NCBI GenBank assembly: GCA_023374045.1
Contig: CM041778.1
Coordinates: forward strand, 92,816,839-92,880,838
Reading direction: 5' to 3'
DNA from: Limonium bicolor
Lineage: Eukaryota > Streptophyta > Magnoliopsida > Caryophyllales > Plumbaginaceae
DNA: 64,000 bases
In this document: positions 19,699 to 32,872 of the stretch, in pieces
Position numbering within the stretch: position 1 is the stretch's first letter
How the letters are laid out: every line of letters starts with the position of its first letter
The notes under the pieces: model-generated
What the model was told of the DNA's origin: nothing
Databases searched by the model: none
Seen by the model: the letters and a program-made list of their open reading frames with translations, nothing else
Made by a program: the position numbers and the translations under genes

Positions 19699-20756
19699 AT
19701 GGTTCGTTTTAGAGGAGGTGGAGTTATACGCTCGGGGTCCTCTTCGCGACGCCCACGACCGATGATGACATCAGATGCACCACCTCCACCACCACCTCCC
19801 CTACGTGAGGATGGGTTTATCTCCTCCCACGCCCGTGCCTGGTTCGAGAGGGCGGGAAAATTTGTTATGGAGAGGCGTATCACATCAGAGGTGATTAACT
19901 CCACAGAGATACATGCTGTCTTTGAGAGACACGGGATCACCTCAGTACTGAGGATGGGTGAGGGCCTTTTCGCTCCTGATCTAGTTCGGGAGTTCTATGC
20001 GAACGCCCAGGCGCACGATACGCAGAATGTCATCACTTCTTATGTGCGTCACCATCCGGTAGAGATCACTCCCACCTCATTCAGCACCGTCTTTATGCTT
20101 CCGGATAACGAGGAAGCCCATGTAGATATGGGTGAGGAGCTACTGAGGACCACTAGGACTAGATGGGTCCAGAAGGTTGGGCAGACGTCGAGACATCGGG
20201 GAGAGGAGACTAAGGGTGCATCCTCTACACCAGCCTCCCATCGCTCATGCAGAGGCTGGTAGCTGAGCTCCTCAGCCATCAGATCCGGCCTCGTGCTGGA
20301 AATGATGTCACTGACGTGGACTGTGTCCTTATCGACTACTTCCTTGCACCGCCTCCCGAGCCACAACGACGGATCTCGGTACCGTACATCATGTTCCACC
20401 AGCTGCACAAGGTGGTCACCTACTTGCGCTCGAAGAAGAAGAAGATCATGCCTATCTTCCCCTTCTTCATCCACCACCACCTCGCTCGTGAGCTGCCTGA
20501 CGACGTCTTCACCGGGATCGATGTGCGAGAGGGCGAGAGCCCAATCTCTTTACAGACGGTGAAGAGATGGGGCTTCATGCGATTAGAGGATGGGAGCTGG
20601 GTACGCGGCAGCTCTGGCCTAGGGGCTACTGCTTCATCCTCCACTTCGGGTTCTGCACCGACAGCCACTGCTACCATGCAGCCACCTACTGCCCCAGTCA
20701 TGAGCATTCCACCTGAGCTGCAGACCACGATGGATACCCTCCTACAGCAGCAGTAG
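19699..20756 (+). pseudogene. Element D third ORF (Athila env-position / plant transposon protein type), one frameshift
   Basis: This ORF lies downstream of integrase, where Athila elements carry an extra ORF often called env-like. The first part (from the ATG at 19699) has a Pro-rich N-terminus, then FERHGI and VREFYANAQ, motifs I associate with the plant transposon protein domain found in Athila ORFs. The frame breaks near 20190-20240, and the second frame (to 20756) continues with VLIDYFLAPPPEPQRR, a Lys-rich patch, PIFPFFIHHHLARELPDD and a Ser/Thr/Ala-rich tail. I see no convincing signal peptide or membrane anchor, so an envelope function is not supported here. The function of this domain is unknown. 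Confidence 0.65.
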
Positions 20757-22207
20757 ACGATACAACAGAGAGACAGGAGCAGATGCAGGCGATATTGGCG
20801 AGCTGCGGCAGAACCAGGACCGGATTACCCAGCGCCTAGAGCGCAGCGACGAGGTCCAGAGTCGGACAGCTCTACTCATCGAGCGACTCATTGGCCAGCT
20901 ACCGCCGGGGACCATCACAGTGATCATCTATTTTATTTTTGTTTCTTTTATTTGCTTTAGTTGTTATTTATTTCAGTTTGCACTCTTTTGATGTTTTACC
21001 TTTATTTTATTTGAAGGGTATACGGTGTCGTACACCGTACAGACTAACTTGCAGTGTTTAAATGTTCAATTTCTATTCTACTTTCCTCTAATGCTATGTT
21101 GTGCAGTCTCTTCTATTTTACACTCGACACTTATGCACTCGAGGAGACATATAGCACGACAAATAAACCTCAACTGCGCACGAAGTTACGATTGGCTGGA
21201 ACATTGGGAAGTACTCCTTTCTACATTTCGTTCTCTCTACTTGCTTACCAATGTTCTACATTATAATGCATGCTTACTTGGGGTTCGATTTCAACGCAAT
21301 GAGGGCATTGCTCTACTCAAGTGTGGGGGGGGGGGGGGGGAAATTAAGAGTAGAAAAAATCTATCTGAAGTTGCGAGTTGGGTTTGAATGTCACACTTGC
21401 CTTTAATTGTCTACTTGTTTCGAGAAAATCACTTCTTCAAACAGATTTAGAAATCAAGGCATGTTGACTACCTCAAGAATCCTTCTGCTTTAGGGTGTTT
21501 GTATATCTAATTTTATTCAAATTAATCTATTTACACAGAAATTGATGGATTAGTTGATTATGGAAACTGAATTAGTTTAGCTTGGGATTCTCGGAAATGA
21601 TTTAAAAGTTTGGAATGAAAAGGATAAGGCAAGGTACTCCGCTGTTTATAAATTTTTCTAAACCAAAAACAGGCCTCGTCTATCCGGTTATTAAGTCCTC
21701 TGGGGTGCCTTAACACCTATCTACCTAAGGTCTCGTGATCTGGGATAGAAGACCCAACACCGCTACAAGGATAGGGAGAAAAGTCTGGGGTACAGAAAAA
21801 TAATGCAATAATATAAAAAAAATGTTTGTTATGTATATACATTTTCGCATTCAAAAAAAAATGAAAGCAATAAATTGCAGTTTTTTTTATTATAAACATG
21901 AGTACGTGGTGTTGAAAGGTATTGCGGAATAAGGCATTACTTCACACCCCTTGTCATCCAAAGGTAGAGGAAAGAATTAGTGGAAGATCCTAAGTTAATC
22001 TACTTCCAGATTTTGTATTCTGACTTCTCCATGCTTTTAAAAATCCTTCTTCTTCACTGACTACGAAAACCTACATCTAGAAGCAGAATTATTCTTTTGA
22101 TCGTCATCATTTCTTGCTTTCTGTCTGCATCTGTTTAACCATGAGTTTCAATGCTACAGCCTGGAAGATAGTTTTATTCTCTATTTTGCTTGAGGACAAG
22201 CAAAAGA
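20757..22207 (+). other. Element D 3' interior, non-coding
   Basis: The sequence just after 20757 still reads Gln/Arg-rich in one frame (a decayed C-terminus). From 20930 it is AT-rich Athila 3' region. CTCAAGTGTG plus a run of 14 G (about 21317-21340) is another polypurine-like tract. No gene is supported. Confidence 0.55.
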
Positions 22208-22223
22208 TAAGTGTGGGGGAGTT
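22208..22223 (+). other. Element D polypurine tract
   Basis: ATAAGTGTGGGGGAGTT directly precedes TGATGCAC, the LTR start. Athila elements carry this GTGTGGGGGA type of tract. Confidence 0.75.
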
Positions 22224-24081
22224 TGATGCACTAATTATTGATCTATCTTTTGAGTGCTTTAAACCCTTGTTTTCCATACCTTTATTTAGATTTATGCATT
22301 TACCTTCTTGTTTTCATGTTATTTTGGCTTAGGACGTGATTAGGAAGGAGTTTAGAGCTTTTGAAACAAAAAGAGGAAAATTTACACATGTCCGGATATG
22401 TGTCCTGACGGGCAGACTCGGACACAGACGCGGACATCTCCAGATCGAGTTCCCTCCTCTCCTGAGTCACGTCCCGCAAACCGGACAGAAACACGGACGT
22501 GATCCTTCTGTCCCTTGTCCGCAAACACGGACAGCCATGCGGACAGCTCTAGATCTTGTTTTCTTTGTACACTCACGTCCACAAACACGGACGCCCACGC
22601 GGACGGCTCACAGATCTCCCAAGACAGTCTTGTCCGCAATCAGGACACAAACGCGGACAGAGTAAATCTCGCTAGGATAGTCACGTCCGCATTCCTGTCC
22701 GTATGCGGACTCAAACGCGGATGTGATACAGAATTGAAAAATAAAAATCACCGCGTAGATAATTGTTGCTTTCCGCACAATTATCAGCCGATTAAACCAT
22801 AGCCTAGCTCAATCAATCTGCTACTACGTATAAACTAAGCCAATACCCATGCTCCTACTCTATTTACCACTAACCAAATGTCTAAATCCCAACCCTATTT
22901 AAACCCTTCCCCAGCTTCATTCCAATTTGCACCGGATGTTTCATCCATACCTCTCCTCACCTTCCTCCTCTCATTTCATCCATCTGGTCATTCACATACT
23001 AACTCCCCCGTACTCCATCTTCACACATACACTCAAACACAAACACACTCCACATAAAACTCGTTTTCATCCCATTTTCTCCACACAAAAATCACACGTA
23101 GCCCATCGCACACTCGCCACACAAAAACTCACGTCCGGATTCGCGTCCGGATTTGAGTCCGACCCATCCCATCCGGACGTCTCGCAAACTCACCCAAAAA
23201 TTCCATTTTCGCCCTATTTCACCAAATCACCTCATTGTTACCGAATCCAACCTCTCAGCCGGCATAGCGCAAGGACAAAGGGTGGAGCGAGCAAGAAGAT
23301 CTTTGTAACAGATGATTTCTTTCAACTCTCTCTCTTTTATGATTTTAATCGCTATGTCTAGCTAAGAGGATATACTCTAGGGAAGGGATGTTGTAATCAG
23401 TTAAACTCTACATTATTTTACTGCTTTATTTGAGACTATTTGGATTGTTCAGGTTAACGCTTTTAAGTGCTTTTAATAAACATCATGAATTTATTATAAG
23501 CCCTCGAATCATGTTATGACCAGATAAGGTGATTAGCATTGATGGTCCTATTAACCTGTTACCTGTGATAATTGTAATCGGATAGATTACATTAGTCACT
23601 AGGGGCTTTAGTCCGGACCAAAAACCAGACTAGTAATTCTATACAATAAAACCATCTAGATATACTTGCTAGGTCTAGACTAGAACTACATGCCCTGTCT
23701 AGATGAGCTATCTGGAATTAAGACTTAATACAGAATAAATACTTGAGAATTACAAGCCGATCCAAGTCTCCGTTTAAGCAGTAGAATATGCAGAACCTAG
23801 TTAGAGATACAACTCCCTGACCCTAGAGTACCGTTCACACTCCCAAATCTATCATTTTAATTTATCTGCTATTTACTTCTTGTTAATCGATTGAAACTCC
23901 AAAACCAAAAAAAACCCCTTTTGAATTAACCACTGTCTTAGGCTAGGCTTATTTACCTCAAGTCCCGTGGATTGACACCTGGTCGCTTCATAATTACTTT
24001 ACTACTGCAACCGGGATTTTTGCAACCCGACGGTCTATTGATGTTGATTTCTAGGATTATTTCTTAGCATTTAATACATCA
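22224..24081 (+). mobile_element. Element D (Athila) 3' LTR
   Basis: It starts TGATGCACTAA and ends ...AATACATCA, so the ends TGATG/CATCA are inverted repeats; the length of 1858 bp is usual for Athila. It contains a GTCCGC/GCGGAC array (22389-22726) and a shorter one at 23131-23181. The other LTR of D is outside the window. Sequence to the right belongs to the minus-strand element E, so D inserted into E's gag. Confidence 0.75.
22389..22726 (+). repeat. GTCCGC/GCGGAC inverted-word array in element D LTR
   Basis: Irregular copies of GTCCGCA...ACGCGGAC separated by 20-40 bases, related to the internal array at 18621-18848. Confidence 0.75.
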
Positions 24082-24198
24082 ATTAAACCGTTTGCATACG
24101 TCTCCTCCTGACTGAGCTCTTAGCGGGTTCACAACGGGGTAAAATTCCTGGGCCTTTATGCCTTGGCCAGCTTCTTGGCCCGCACCACCACTAGACAT
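24082..24198 (-). pseudogene. Element E gag N-terminus (fragment, cut by element D)
   Basis: On the minus strand an ATG at 24198 opens a frame beginning MSSGGAGQEAGQG, which runs to the D boundary at 24081. It lies about 225 bases after E's primer site, where a gag start is expected, and its Gly/Ser-rich start is like the gag starts of A. It is too short to assign by domain. Confidence 0.4.
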
Positions 24199-24411
24199 CG
24201 GTATTACCGTTCGTCTTCTCGTTACTCGATAACTCATCATATACAGTCAACTCGTTTGTGCGCCTCAAGGCCAACACTTGCAAGCCAAAGGCTTGCTAAC
24301 ACATAAGTTCACTTAAACGAAAACGTTTCGTACCTCACAAACGTTTCCCGTATTTCCAAGTCCTAGGCTCACTGTCTTAAATCCTATTATCTCGTCATCA
24401 GAGCGGTACTC

Positions 24412-24423
24412 TGTCTGATACCA
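24412..24423 (-). other. Element E primer-binding site with pairing partner
   Basis: The minus strand reads ...GACGTTACA AAAG TGGTATCAGACA, an initiator-Met tRNA primer site with an altered last base. CGCTCTGATGA follows about 10 bases downstream, so CAGAG can pair with CTCTG, as in the PBS hairpins of B and C. Confidence 0.75.
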
Positions 24424-24427
24424 CTTT

Positions 24428-27400
24428 TGTAACGTCCCTCTCGATAAACACGTAATAATCTCTCACGTAGCATAATTAAAGACGTCATACAGCGGAAGAA
24501 TAAAACAACATTAACTCTCACTCGGGTGTCACCTGCCATTACTCGCCCATGCGAGAGTAACGAAGCAGAAACTAAATCCAACAACCAAAATAAACAACAC
24601 TACTAAACCACCGTGACAACGAGATAAATCCTATACATCATACTAAGTCCAAAAACCATAACCGTCGACAAGTGAGCATCTACCCAATCCCGCGCTTCAG
24701 CTTCAACGATGATCAGCAACCGCAACAATGCCATAAAGGCTCAGCGATAAACGCTGAGTATGCCGGCCTGGACCCTATTGGTCACTTGTCATTTTAACCA
24801 TCTTGATATTAGATTGGTTTCATGCTTTACCGTTTCACAGTTATAATTAATACTGTAATAATCATGCATATCACATAGACATCCATCCATTCCAAATCGA
24901 CATTATATTTCACAAACAACAGTTGCATAAACGATCGTATCGAATAATTACAATACCGTGTATAATCGCCTTAGCGAACGGTTTCCATGTTTAATATTAT
25001 TTGGCCTTCAAGGCCCCATCCATCCAAACCATGTTTAATTAATTACCAGTTGGGCGTCATGTTGGGACAACCCGATTAACCTTACCAATGGATAGTAGTC
25101 CTCCCGTACACACAAAGGTGCTCATTTTGCCAGAGGTCCGGAGGCCCCTGGTCGTTCACTTTGCCTTGTAAGGCGTCCATATAAGGCCGTAGCCGTGTAC
25201 CAACAGCAGATACCATCTGACCCACGATCCAATTAGGGCTCGTTGGGAAATTTCCTGGAGCGGAACCCGATCGGGTACCCCTCAGTGATCACAAATGCGA
25301 AACCAGGTAGTTCGTAAACTACCGGGATTCCTCCTCTCATCTCATACCAATTCTCTCATAGGATTAAGATAAACTCTTAGTTTTATGGAGAATACAATTT
25401 ATTAATTAGCTGCCCAATGGGTCTCACGCATACCTAGAAGTAATCTAGGTCGTATTCATGTTCGAGATCCATGCTCTAGAGACCGACATTGTCGTATCTC
25501 GTACCTAAGTGTTTTACTTAGGTTATCATATACTTAATATTAATACTAAGGGTATTATATAAGTAACCATCGTGTCATCACATTAAACGCATATGTATGT
25601 TTATATAAGTCGATCTATAGTCGACGTAGTGTTAGTCCCGTAGGACGTTCACGCATAATTAAATAATGCAGTAACACACATAACCACATACACTTATCCA
25701 CACACACACACAAGTTATATATCACCAAATCCGAGCCTGAGGAATTCCTCAGGACAACCCGGATCAAACCCCTTTACATACCGTTCACCAAAGACCTAGG
25801 TTGCGCAGTAGACCACTAGCTCGAAAAGCGCCTTCGTCGGTGATACGGTCTAAATATCAAATACAATATAAGTCAATCCACATGACCTATTCAAGCTCGG
25901 TAAATCCGAACAGCACAAAATCCCGACCTTTTATCCCCGGATTTCAACAATTATTTGTTAAGTTACCGTTATTCGTATTCGTCAGTCGTATTACGTATTA
26001 ATTACCGACGTCCGGGTTTATTTTAAATGAGTCGGTTAAGACGCTTTAGTTATAGCGTATTCAACTGTTAGGATTTATTCCTTATTTTTTACGAGTATAC
26101 GAATACATATTCCCGTTAATACTTAAGTATTAATTTAATCATTCGGGTTCGGTATACGAGTATACATTTATAACATATAGTTGCATGCGTGCATGCAACG
26201 TTAACTCGCATCACATTTTATGCTCATGCATTAATGTTTTATGGCATTAATATTTAGCCACTTAATATTGTACCTTATATTATACATTCCATTACTCTTT
26301 TTAATACACCATACTTTAACTTGTAATTATACGTGACTTGTAGTATATGTATTTATACTAATGTCATAACACTTGTCATTTATTATTCCATGACACAAAA
26401 GCCATATTGTATATACTTATATATACGGTCTCGGTTTTACATGTATATATACATATGTTTATTTTTATTTGATCTAGTCATATAATATATAGTTGCATGT
26501 ATGCATGCACTATATTATATAGTTTCAAACTATACCATAATATATGGTTTCGGAACTCATATATACACTTATACATTTATTTTTCTTAAGTTATACACTT
26601 ACTTTATATGTCACATTATTATCATCTTATGTAAGATGATTATTTCATTTGTTGCATTATATTATGCAATATATATTAAGAACTTTATCTTAATATTATG
26701 TAACATTTCCTTATATGTATTATGGTTTCCTAAGGTTTATTTTAATACCAACCTTAGTTTATAAAATCCATTTCTGATTAATTGTCACATTATTTCATGT
26801 GAATATTATTAATGATAATTGTTCCGTCTAATCACATCAATACTATATGATATCTATAGTTTATATAATTGTAAACTATAGTTTATAAATTCATTTCTTG
26901 CATGTTACACATGCGGTAATAATATATAGTTAAATAAATCATGTTTTAACCACATAAAATCATACAATGTTACACTTTTACCTTATATCATATAGTATGA
27001 TATTTTATATCTCATTTGACATTATAGTATATAGTTTTAAAACTTATATTTAATTGGCCGAAAGGCCCTTTTATTATTCACATATTATTTCTTTATTCAC
27101 ATAGTTTCCTTGAATTACAATATAACCACACATTTTATAACATGTTATTTTTACCTCATTTTATATCATTTGTACATTTCAATAATTTTATCTTATAGTT
27201 TTTACAAACTCCTTAATCTCGAACAACCCATAGATCTGTTTTAAAATCTTTTTCCGCCCAACTACTTTTCTTAATTACATATTGGCCACACTTATATAAT
27301 ATACTTTCTATATGTCACAAAATCATATATTATACACTTTTTATTAAATAGCCATTTATATAACTCCAAAAATTCTTAAACTTTATACTTATGATATAAA

Positions 27401-27527
27401 CTCTTATAATAACCACCTTAGCCTCTAATTTCCGGTAATTACCACTTATACCCCAAACATTTAATAAATTCCATATTTAACTTTTAACATTATTACAAGT
27501 TCACAATTTAATTACCTATGTAATTAA
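24428..27527 (-). mobile_element. Element E LTR (minus strand), first part, split by G
   Basis: On the minus strand this ends in GACGTTACA right before the primer site, so it is E's 5' LTR. It carries the family hairpins: CTCAGCG...CGCTGAG near 24740-24760 and the ATGG-loop hairpin at 24539-24560, followed by a CACCC block as in A, B and C. The region from 25500 is very AT-rich and shows no gene. It stops at the target duplication ATTAA (27523-27527) where G inserted, and should resume at 63022. Confidence 0.6.
24539..24560 (-). promoter_or_regulatory. LTR hairpin, element E version
   Basis: On the minus strand TTACTCTCGC-ATGG-GCGAGTAA forms the stem with a two-base bulge. Loop and position match the hairpins of the other families while the arm sequence is different. 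Confidence 0.5.
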
Positions 27528-27771
27528 TGAAATACCCCGAATAATTAGCAGTTTAAATTAGTGAAGTCTAAATAAATTATGTGCAACAATTACCATAAAA
27601 CATCATGGTATTTAAAATATAGACCCAAACGGATACTTATACCGCATGTACACATCGGTACGTAAAATAAATACCACTGGTGCGCCCCAATAAACTGTAC
27701 GAACATCCTATATACCCTAGACAAATTATAAACGTAAACTCACATATGTACACATCTCTAAACCAAAGATG

Positions 27772-28321
27772 TTATAAATAATAATGTGGCGCAAACAACG
27801 AGCTTGTATATATGACTGGACACTTTAAACCGAAAACGCGAAAATAGTTGCACATGTATATATATGTATACGGATATATACGTATATATATACAGCCCAT
27901 GTTACATATATAAATGACAACGTGACATAATAAAATAGTCGCGTATATAGCCAACAATGTGGCGTAATAACATAGTCGCGTACATAAATAATAACGCGAT
28001 ATATAATATAGTCTCACATATATGTAAATAACCATGTATATGGCTTATAAATAATAATGTGGCGCAAACAACGAGCTTGTATATATGACTGGACACTTTT
28101 AAACCGAAAACGCGAAAATAGTTGCACATGTATATATATGTATACGGATATATACGTACATATATACAGCCCACGTTACATATATAAATGACAACGTGAC
28201 ATAATATAATAGTCGCGTATATAGCCAACAATGTGGCGTAATAACATAGTCGCGTACATAAATAATAACGCGATATATAATATAGTCTCACATATATGTA
28301 AATAACCATGTATATGGCTTA
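27772..28321 (+). repeat. 273-bp tandem duplication (two copies)
   Basis: TTATAAATAATAATGTGGCG starts copy 1 at 27772 and copy 2 at 28045; the copies are nearly identical to their ends at TATGGCTTATA. They are AT-rich with alternating purine-pyrimidine runs (ATATATGTATAC). Tyr/Ile-rich reading frames across both are a by-product. Confidence 0.9.
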
Positions 28322-28344
28322 TACCAAAAAAAACAAAGGGGCGC

Positions 28345-28415
28345 TCCCGCCTAGGTTCAAACCCCATACCTCTCATATACCTCTCAAACGTCTTAACCGG
28401 TTGAGCCTCTCATAG
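28345..28415 (-). other. tRNA-like A-box/B-box pair (possible SINE remnant)
   Basis: On the minus strand GAGGCTCAACCGGTTAAGA resembles a Pol III A box, and GGTTTGAACC about 40 bases on resembles a B box (consensus GGTTCGAATCC). The spacing fits a tRNA head, but acceptor stem and anticodon are not convincing and no 3' tail is clear. Coincidence is possible. Confidence 0.3.
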
Positions 28416-31241
28416 CTGAAATAAACAACTCCTACTCCACACTCTCCCTTCCTCTGTCCAGTCACAGCAAACAAAGTAAAAGAATATAAACCGATGCCAG
28501 CTTTCCCTGCGTTCCACATCCTGCACTAACCTCCCTGTTTCAGTTCCCAACAATGACTGAATATGCTCTCCCATGTTAAGTCCGTGGGTCTGGTTTAGTT
28601 AAGAGCAGATGATAACTATTGATTTCTCCAGTGAGCTAAACAAGAAACATGGTCTCGGTTACATTTGCTTTTTCCAGTGCCTGTACGTAGCACAATGCCC
28701 CTGTCTGTAACATGCTAATAATTTACAGAAGTCCTTTGCGTTCTCATTAGCATCCCACACCATCACAATACTCCTCCCGCGCCTGACTGGGAACAAACTA
28801 CTCCCATTCCCAAGTACGACTGAATTCTCCTGCTACATACAATGCGAACCTACACCAGACCAAGGCTTATCAGCCTTTTCCTTCTCTCTTACAACCCGGC
28901 ACAAACTCCTTCGTGAGCAGTTCCCAACCCGACAAACCTTTTTTTTTCCTGTCTGTTTCATGCGCTTGAAGAAAAACGAGACCTGCACACACAACTACAG
29001 TGGGCAACTCCCTCTTCTCGTCTTTCACGGTTCAAGCCTAGCTTCACTGAGACATTCCCTTCCTCATCTCAACTTATTCCCATCTGCATGAAATCCACAA
29101 CGACAAAGGAACTACTCTCCTTCCTCTGTTTCTGAACTACAACGTCTACTGGTAACAACCTAAGAAACAGAGAAAGAAAATGTATCATGATGCTGTTCTT
29201 CCCGTGCCATGGTACGCTTATCCCCTGAATACACAAACATCTCCCCTTATACTCACCACCGGTTAACTTGTAGAAAACTGAAACAAGAAAAAAAAATGAT
29301 ACGATATCTTTTCCTCTCCTTCCTGTCGCAGTGTATAACAAGGTAATCTCCAAGCTAGATCACGGTGGACGTGCAAGCAGCAACAACACAAGAATTTGCC
29401 CTTCCCACCATACAGCATTTGCGTTACCCACTTTCCTTCCCATTTCCCTCGACAAGAACGACCAGAGCAACAGCAAGACACAATTCTCCAACTGCTTGCT
29501 TCTGTTCCTCTTTTTCTTTCTTTCCCATGCATCGTTCCAGCGGACACATCCTCCTCTGCATGAACACGAGAAGCATACACTTTTTCCCATCATGCATGTG
29601 ACATAACACAGTTTCCTTTTCTCCTCTGCTTTGAGACAAACCAGAAAAAAAAAGAGAGGGACTTGTCCTCTCCTGGTGCCTACCGATGAGCAAGGAACAT
29701 GTCTTTGCACCCCCCCCATCTGTTTCGCACACCTGCGCCCCTGAAGTGATAACCGCTGGACCAGCAAGCAGCAACAGCAACACCCGTGGAGCTCCTTCAT
29801 CCCGGTACCAAGAACAAAAAAAAAATTTGAAACGAGCTCCACCGTTTGAAAACTCCAAATGCCACCAGAAGGTACACCAGTGGAGGAGGACACTTCCTAG
29901 TCTTACGAGCCATATTCCAGCCTTACCTTGAGCATAAATACCGAAACATTCCCAACCTCTTTGTTGAGCTAGAACCGGCACCTGAAATACACCATGAAGG
30001 GAGCCTAAAACAAGGTAAGAACCAAACTGAACATAGCTATATCACCCTTCCTTTCTCCCTTGTTTTCCAAGCAAAATGCTGAAGCACTTCTCTTCTTTTT
30101 ATTGTACTGAGAGCTCATATAGACTTCTGCAATTAGCAAGCTTAGTCCCAGTTGATAAGTGTCGTTGATGGCCTCAAACCTCCAGCAAACACCAAGGTAA
30201 TTCCCTCCCTGTCACGTTTAAAAATCATGATGAAAACCACCTTTCTCTTTGTTCTGTTTATGCAGAGAGAGATAACATCCTTTGATACCTCCTCTCTGCC
30301 CTGGACGCTCACACTTGAAACCTCCTTCCAGCTTCCTTGTGGAGCTAAACCGTAGCCCAACACACCAGGAAAGGAGGTACAAAACCAAGTAAGAAAACTG
30401 GCAGCACAAAAACCCCTCCAAAGTAGCTGGGTAAATGAATGCTTAATCCAGTCTTTTTTTTTCTGTAACAAGGAATCGAACAGAGGCTGAATTCACAAAA
30501 AGGGAACGTAGGCTGTGGAGATAATCAAGGTATTGATGAAGGTAATTAAACCGTAACCACCCTGAAATTTAGGCACTGGAACAATTTAGTTGCGTACAAA
30601 CTTGTAACTTACATGCGTGTGTGCACTACAGCCAAGGAAGAGCATGGGCTGGTGGAAAAGAAAAAAAAAATACCTTGCTGATTAACTAAGGTAATGGCAT
30701 TATTACTCCTTTAATATCTTAGAAAGTGCTAGTTAAATGTGAGCATATAGAGTACTGTTGAGTGAAATGCGTAACAGAGAATGTATATGTATATATGGGT
30801 TATTGAAATTGTTAATGTGTAGTTAATGGTGTTGTAAGTTAAATATGGAAGGAGATTGAGTTAAAAGGATTTTTTTTGTAAATTCTGTACAAACCGTAGT
30901 CATAACAAAATATTAGAGACATTGAATACTATTTTGAAATAATTAGTATGCTATTTTTAAGGCCATATATGTAGGCCATGTGAAAATAAGTGTTTTGTGA
31001 TTTTAACGGTCATTAGTAAATCTATGGAGTGATTTATGAGAATATAGGAATTCTGATGCAAAACTATCACACTAGCAATTTGGGAACAACCTCAAAAGAA
31101 ATCTAGACATATTTTCGTATTACAGCTCAAACGATTTTTTTTTTAGAACCGTATAGAAAAAAAAATTAAATATATACATATACATATATATATGCACACC
31201 CTATATAAACAATTAAATGGTAATGGGGTCCGAATATAATA

Positions 31242-31478
31242 CTCCCTCCGTCCCTAATTGACCTTCCTCTTCACTATTTGGGCTTGTCGTTTGACTTCAA
31301 TATTTAACATGTAAAATAACATAATTTTATAAATCTAAGTATTGCAATGGAATCTATATGTGAAAAACTATATGTTATATAACTTTGTTTTATAAAATTA
31401 TTTTATCTTATATGTTTAATATTGAGGTGGAAAACGTGCCAAAAAGCAAACAAGAAGGTCAATTAGGGACGGAGGGAG
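31242..31478. mobile_element. Stowaway-type MITE, 237 bp
   Basis: The 25-bp terminal inverted repeats are perfect and begin CTCCCTCCGTCCC, the classic plant Tc1/mariner-related Stowaway end. TA dinucleotides flank both sides (31240-31241, 31479-31480). It has no coding capacity and lies inside solo LTR G. Confidence 0.95.
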
Positions 31479-31984
31479 TACAATTAAGTATAGAGCACGA
31501 ATGGTAAATGAGACCGAAAGGAATGATTTTTGGGAAATTTTGTAAATAAGAAATAGAAGTATGAATTTTATAAAGCAAAAGGAGTAAATTATTTAACTAG
31601 GAAACTATGGGGGCATCTTCGTAAATACTATCAAATTGGTCAAAGAATAATTAAGTGGTCAACCTTGACCACCTATGGAGGTTGACCAAAATAAAATAGT
31701 AAGGATAATTATTCTAAGTATTTAAATTAATATTAAGTCAAAAAGAATAACAAAAATTATTATTATGGGAGTATATGTAATTATCAAAAATGTTGGGCAT
31801 AAATTGAGGTTTAACATTTGAAGGAATTAGTATATAAACTAGTGAGGTTTTGGAAATTTGAGTAATAATATAAACCAACTAAGAGTATAATATGGTTTAA
31901 ATAATTACATTGGGCTATGATGTAATGATGAGGAAAATGTGGTGAGTGGTCATTTTGGGTAAACTTGTACAAGTTGATGTTTAT

Positions 31985-32872
31985 TAATGGTGGCCATCGG
32001 GTCCGGTTCTACCCGGAACCGGCGGTTCTACCCGGAACCGATTGGAACCGGAACGGCCGGGAACCGGTGGGAACCAGAACCGGAACCGAACCGCCTCAGC
32101 CGGTTCCGAATACGAATACATGTTTTGAGATTCGGGCCCGAACCGGGCCCGGAACCGGAACCGGAACCGTCTGGAACCGCCTGGAACCGTCGTCGGATTC
32201 GGAACCGGGAACCGGAACCGGAACCAGAACTGGTGGAAACGGAACCGGAACCGCCACGAAACCGGTTGAAGTTACCGTTGGAATTGGGCCAAAACGACGT
32301 CGTTTTGGGTCTCGGGCGCGCGCTCCTCTGAAGAAAATAGCTGTACTCTTTTTCCTTATTAGGGTTTCCCAATGGGTTTTTACCTAATAAGGTTTTAATG
32401 AGGCAGTGAATCATATAATAAAATTCTCTTTGTTTCTTATTTTTTGTAAATTCAATAAAAAATCCTATGTCTTTGTTTCTTACACATTTAAGATTATAAA
32501 CTTGAAGAATAACCTATCTAGGAGTAAAGTGGATGAAAAGAGCAACGTGGGCGCTCAAACGGATCTCAAATCGGAGCTAAAATGAAGCAACTAGAGCTGG
32601 TCGAATCTTTCCGGAACCGCTCCAGAACCGGTCGGAACCGATCAGAACCGAACGGAACCGCTCCAGAACCGGTCGGAACCGATCAGAACCGGAACCGGAA
32701 CCGGCCGGAACCGATCGGAACCGGTTTTGACCGAATCCGAAGCGAATCCAGATTTCAGAACCGGAACCGGAACCGGAACCGCCCAGACCAGTTCCGAATA
32801 CGAATACACATTTTCCGGAACCGGAACCGGTGGAACCAGAACCTGAACCGGTGGAACCGGACACCATTAATG
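31985..32872. mobile_element. GGAACC-rich unit with candidate terminal inverted repeats
   Basis: Two blocks of GGAACCG repeats (about 32000-32275 and 32605-32860) flank a 330-base AT-richer middle. Both blocks share a GTTCCGAATACGAATACA word in the same orientation. The outer ends look inverted: TTAATGGTGGCC... at left and ...GGACACCATTAA at right. This suggests a non-autonomous DNA transposon with subterminal repeats, perhaps hAT-like, but I could not define a clean target duplication. Gly/Ser or Arg/Asn/Pro-rich reading frames here are repeat by-products. Confidence 0.45.

Noticed and set aside
19699..20756. Calling the third Athila ORF a functional envelope
   Set aside because: No signal peptide, membrane segment or cleavage site is visible; only its position suggests env.
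29069..30082. Several long overlapping frames on both strands in LTR G
   Set aside because: No recognisable domain and biased composition; could be a captured gene fragment but nothing supports it.
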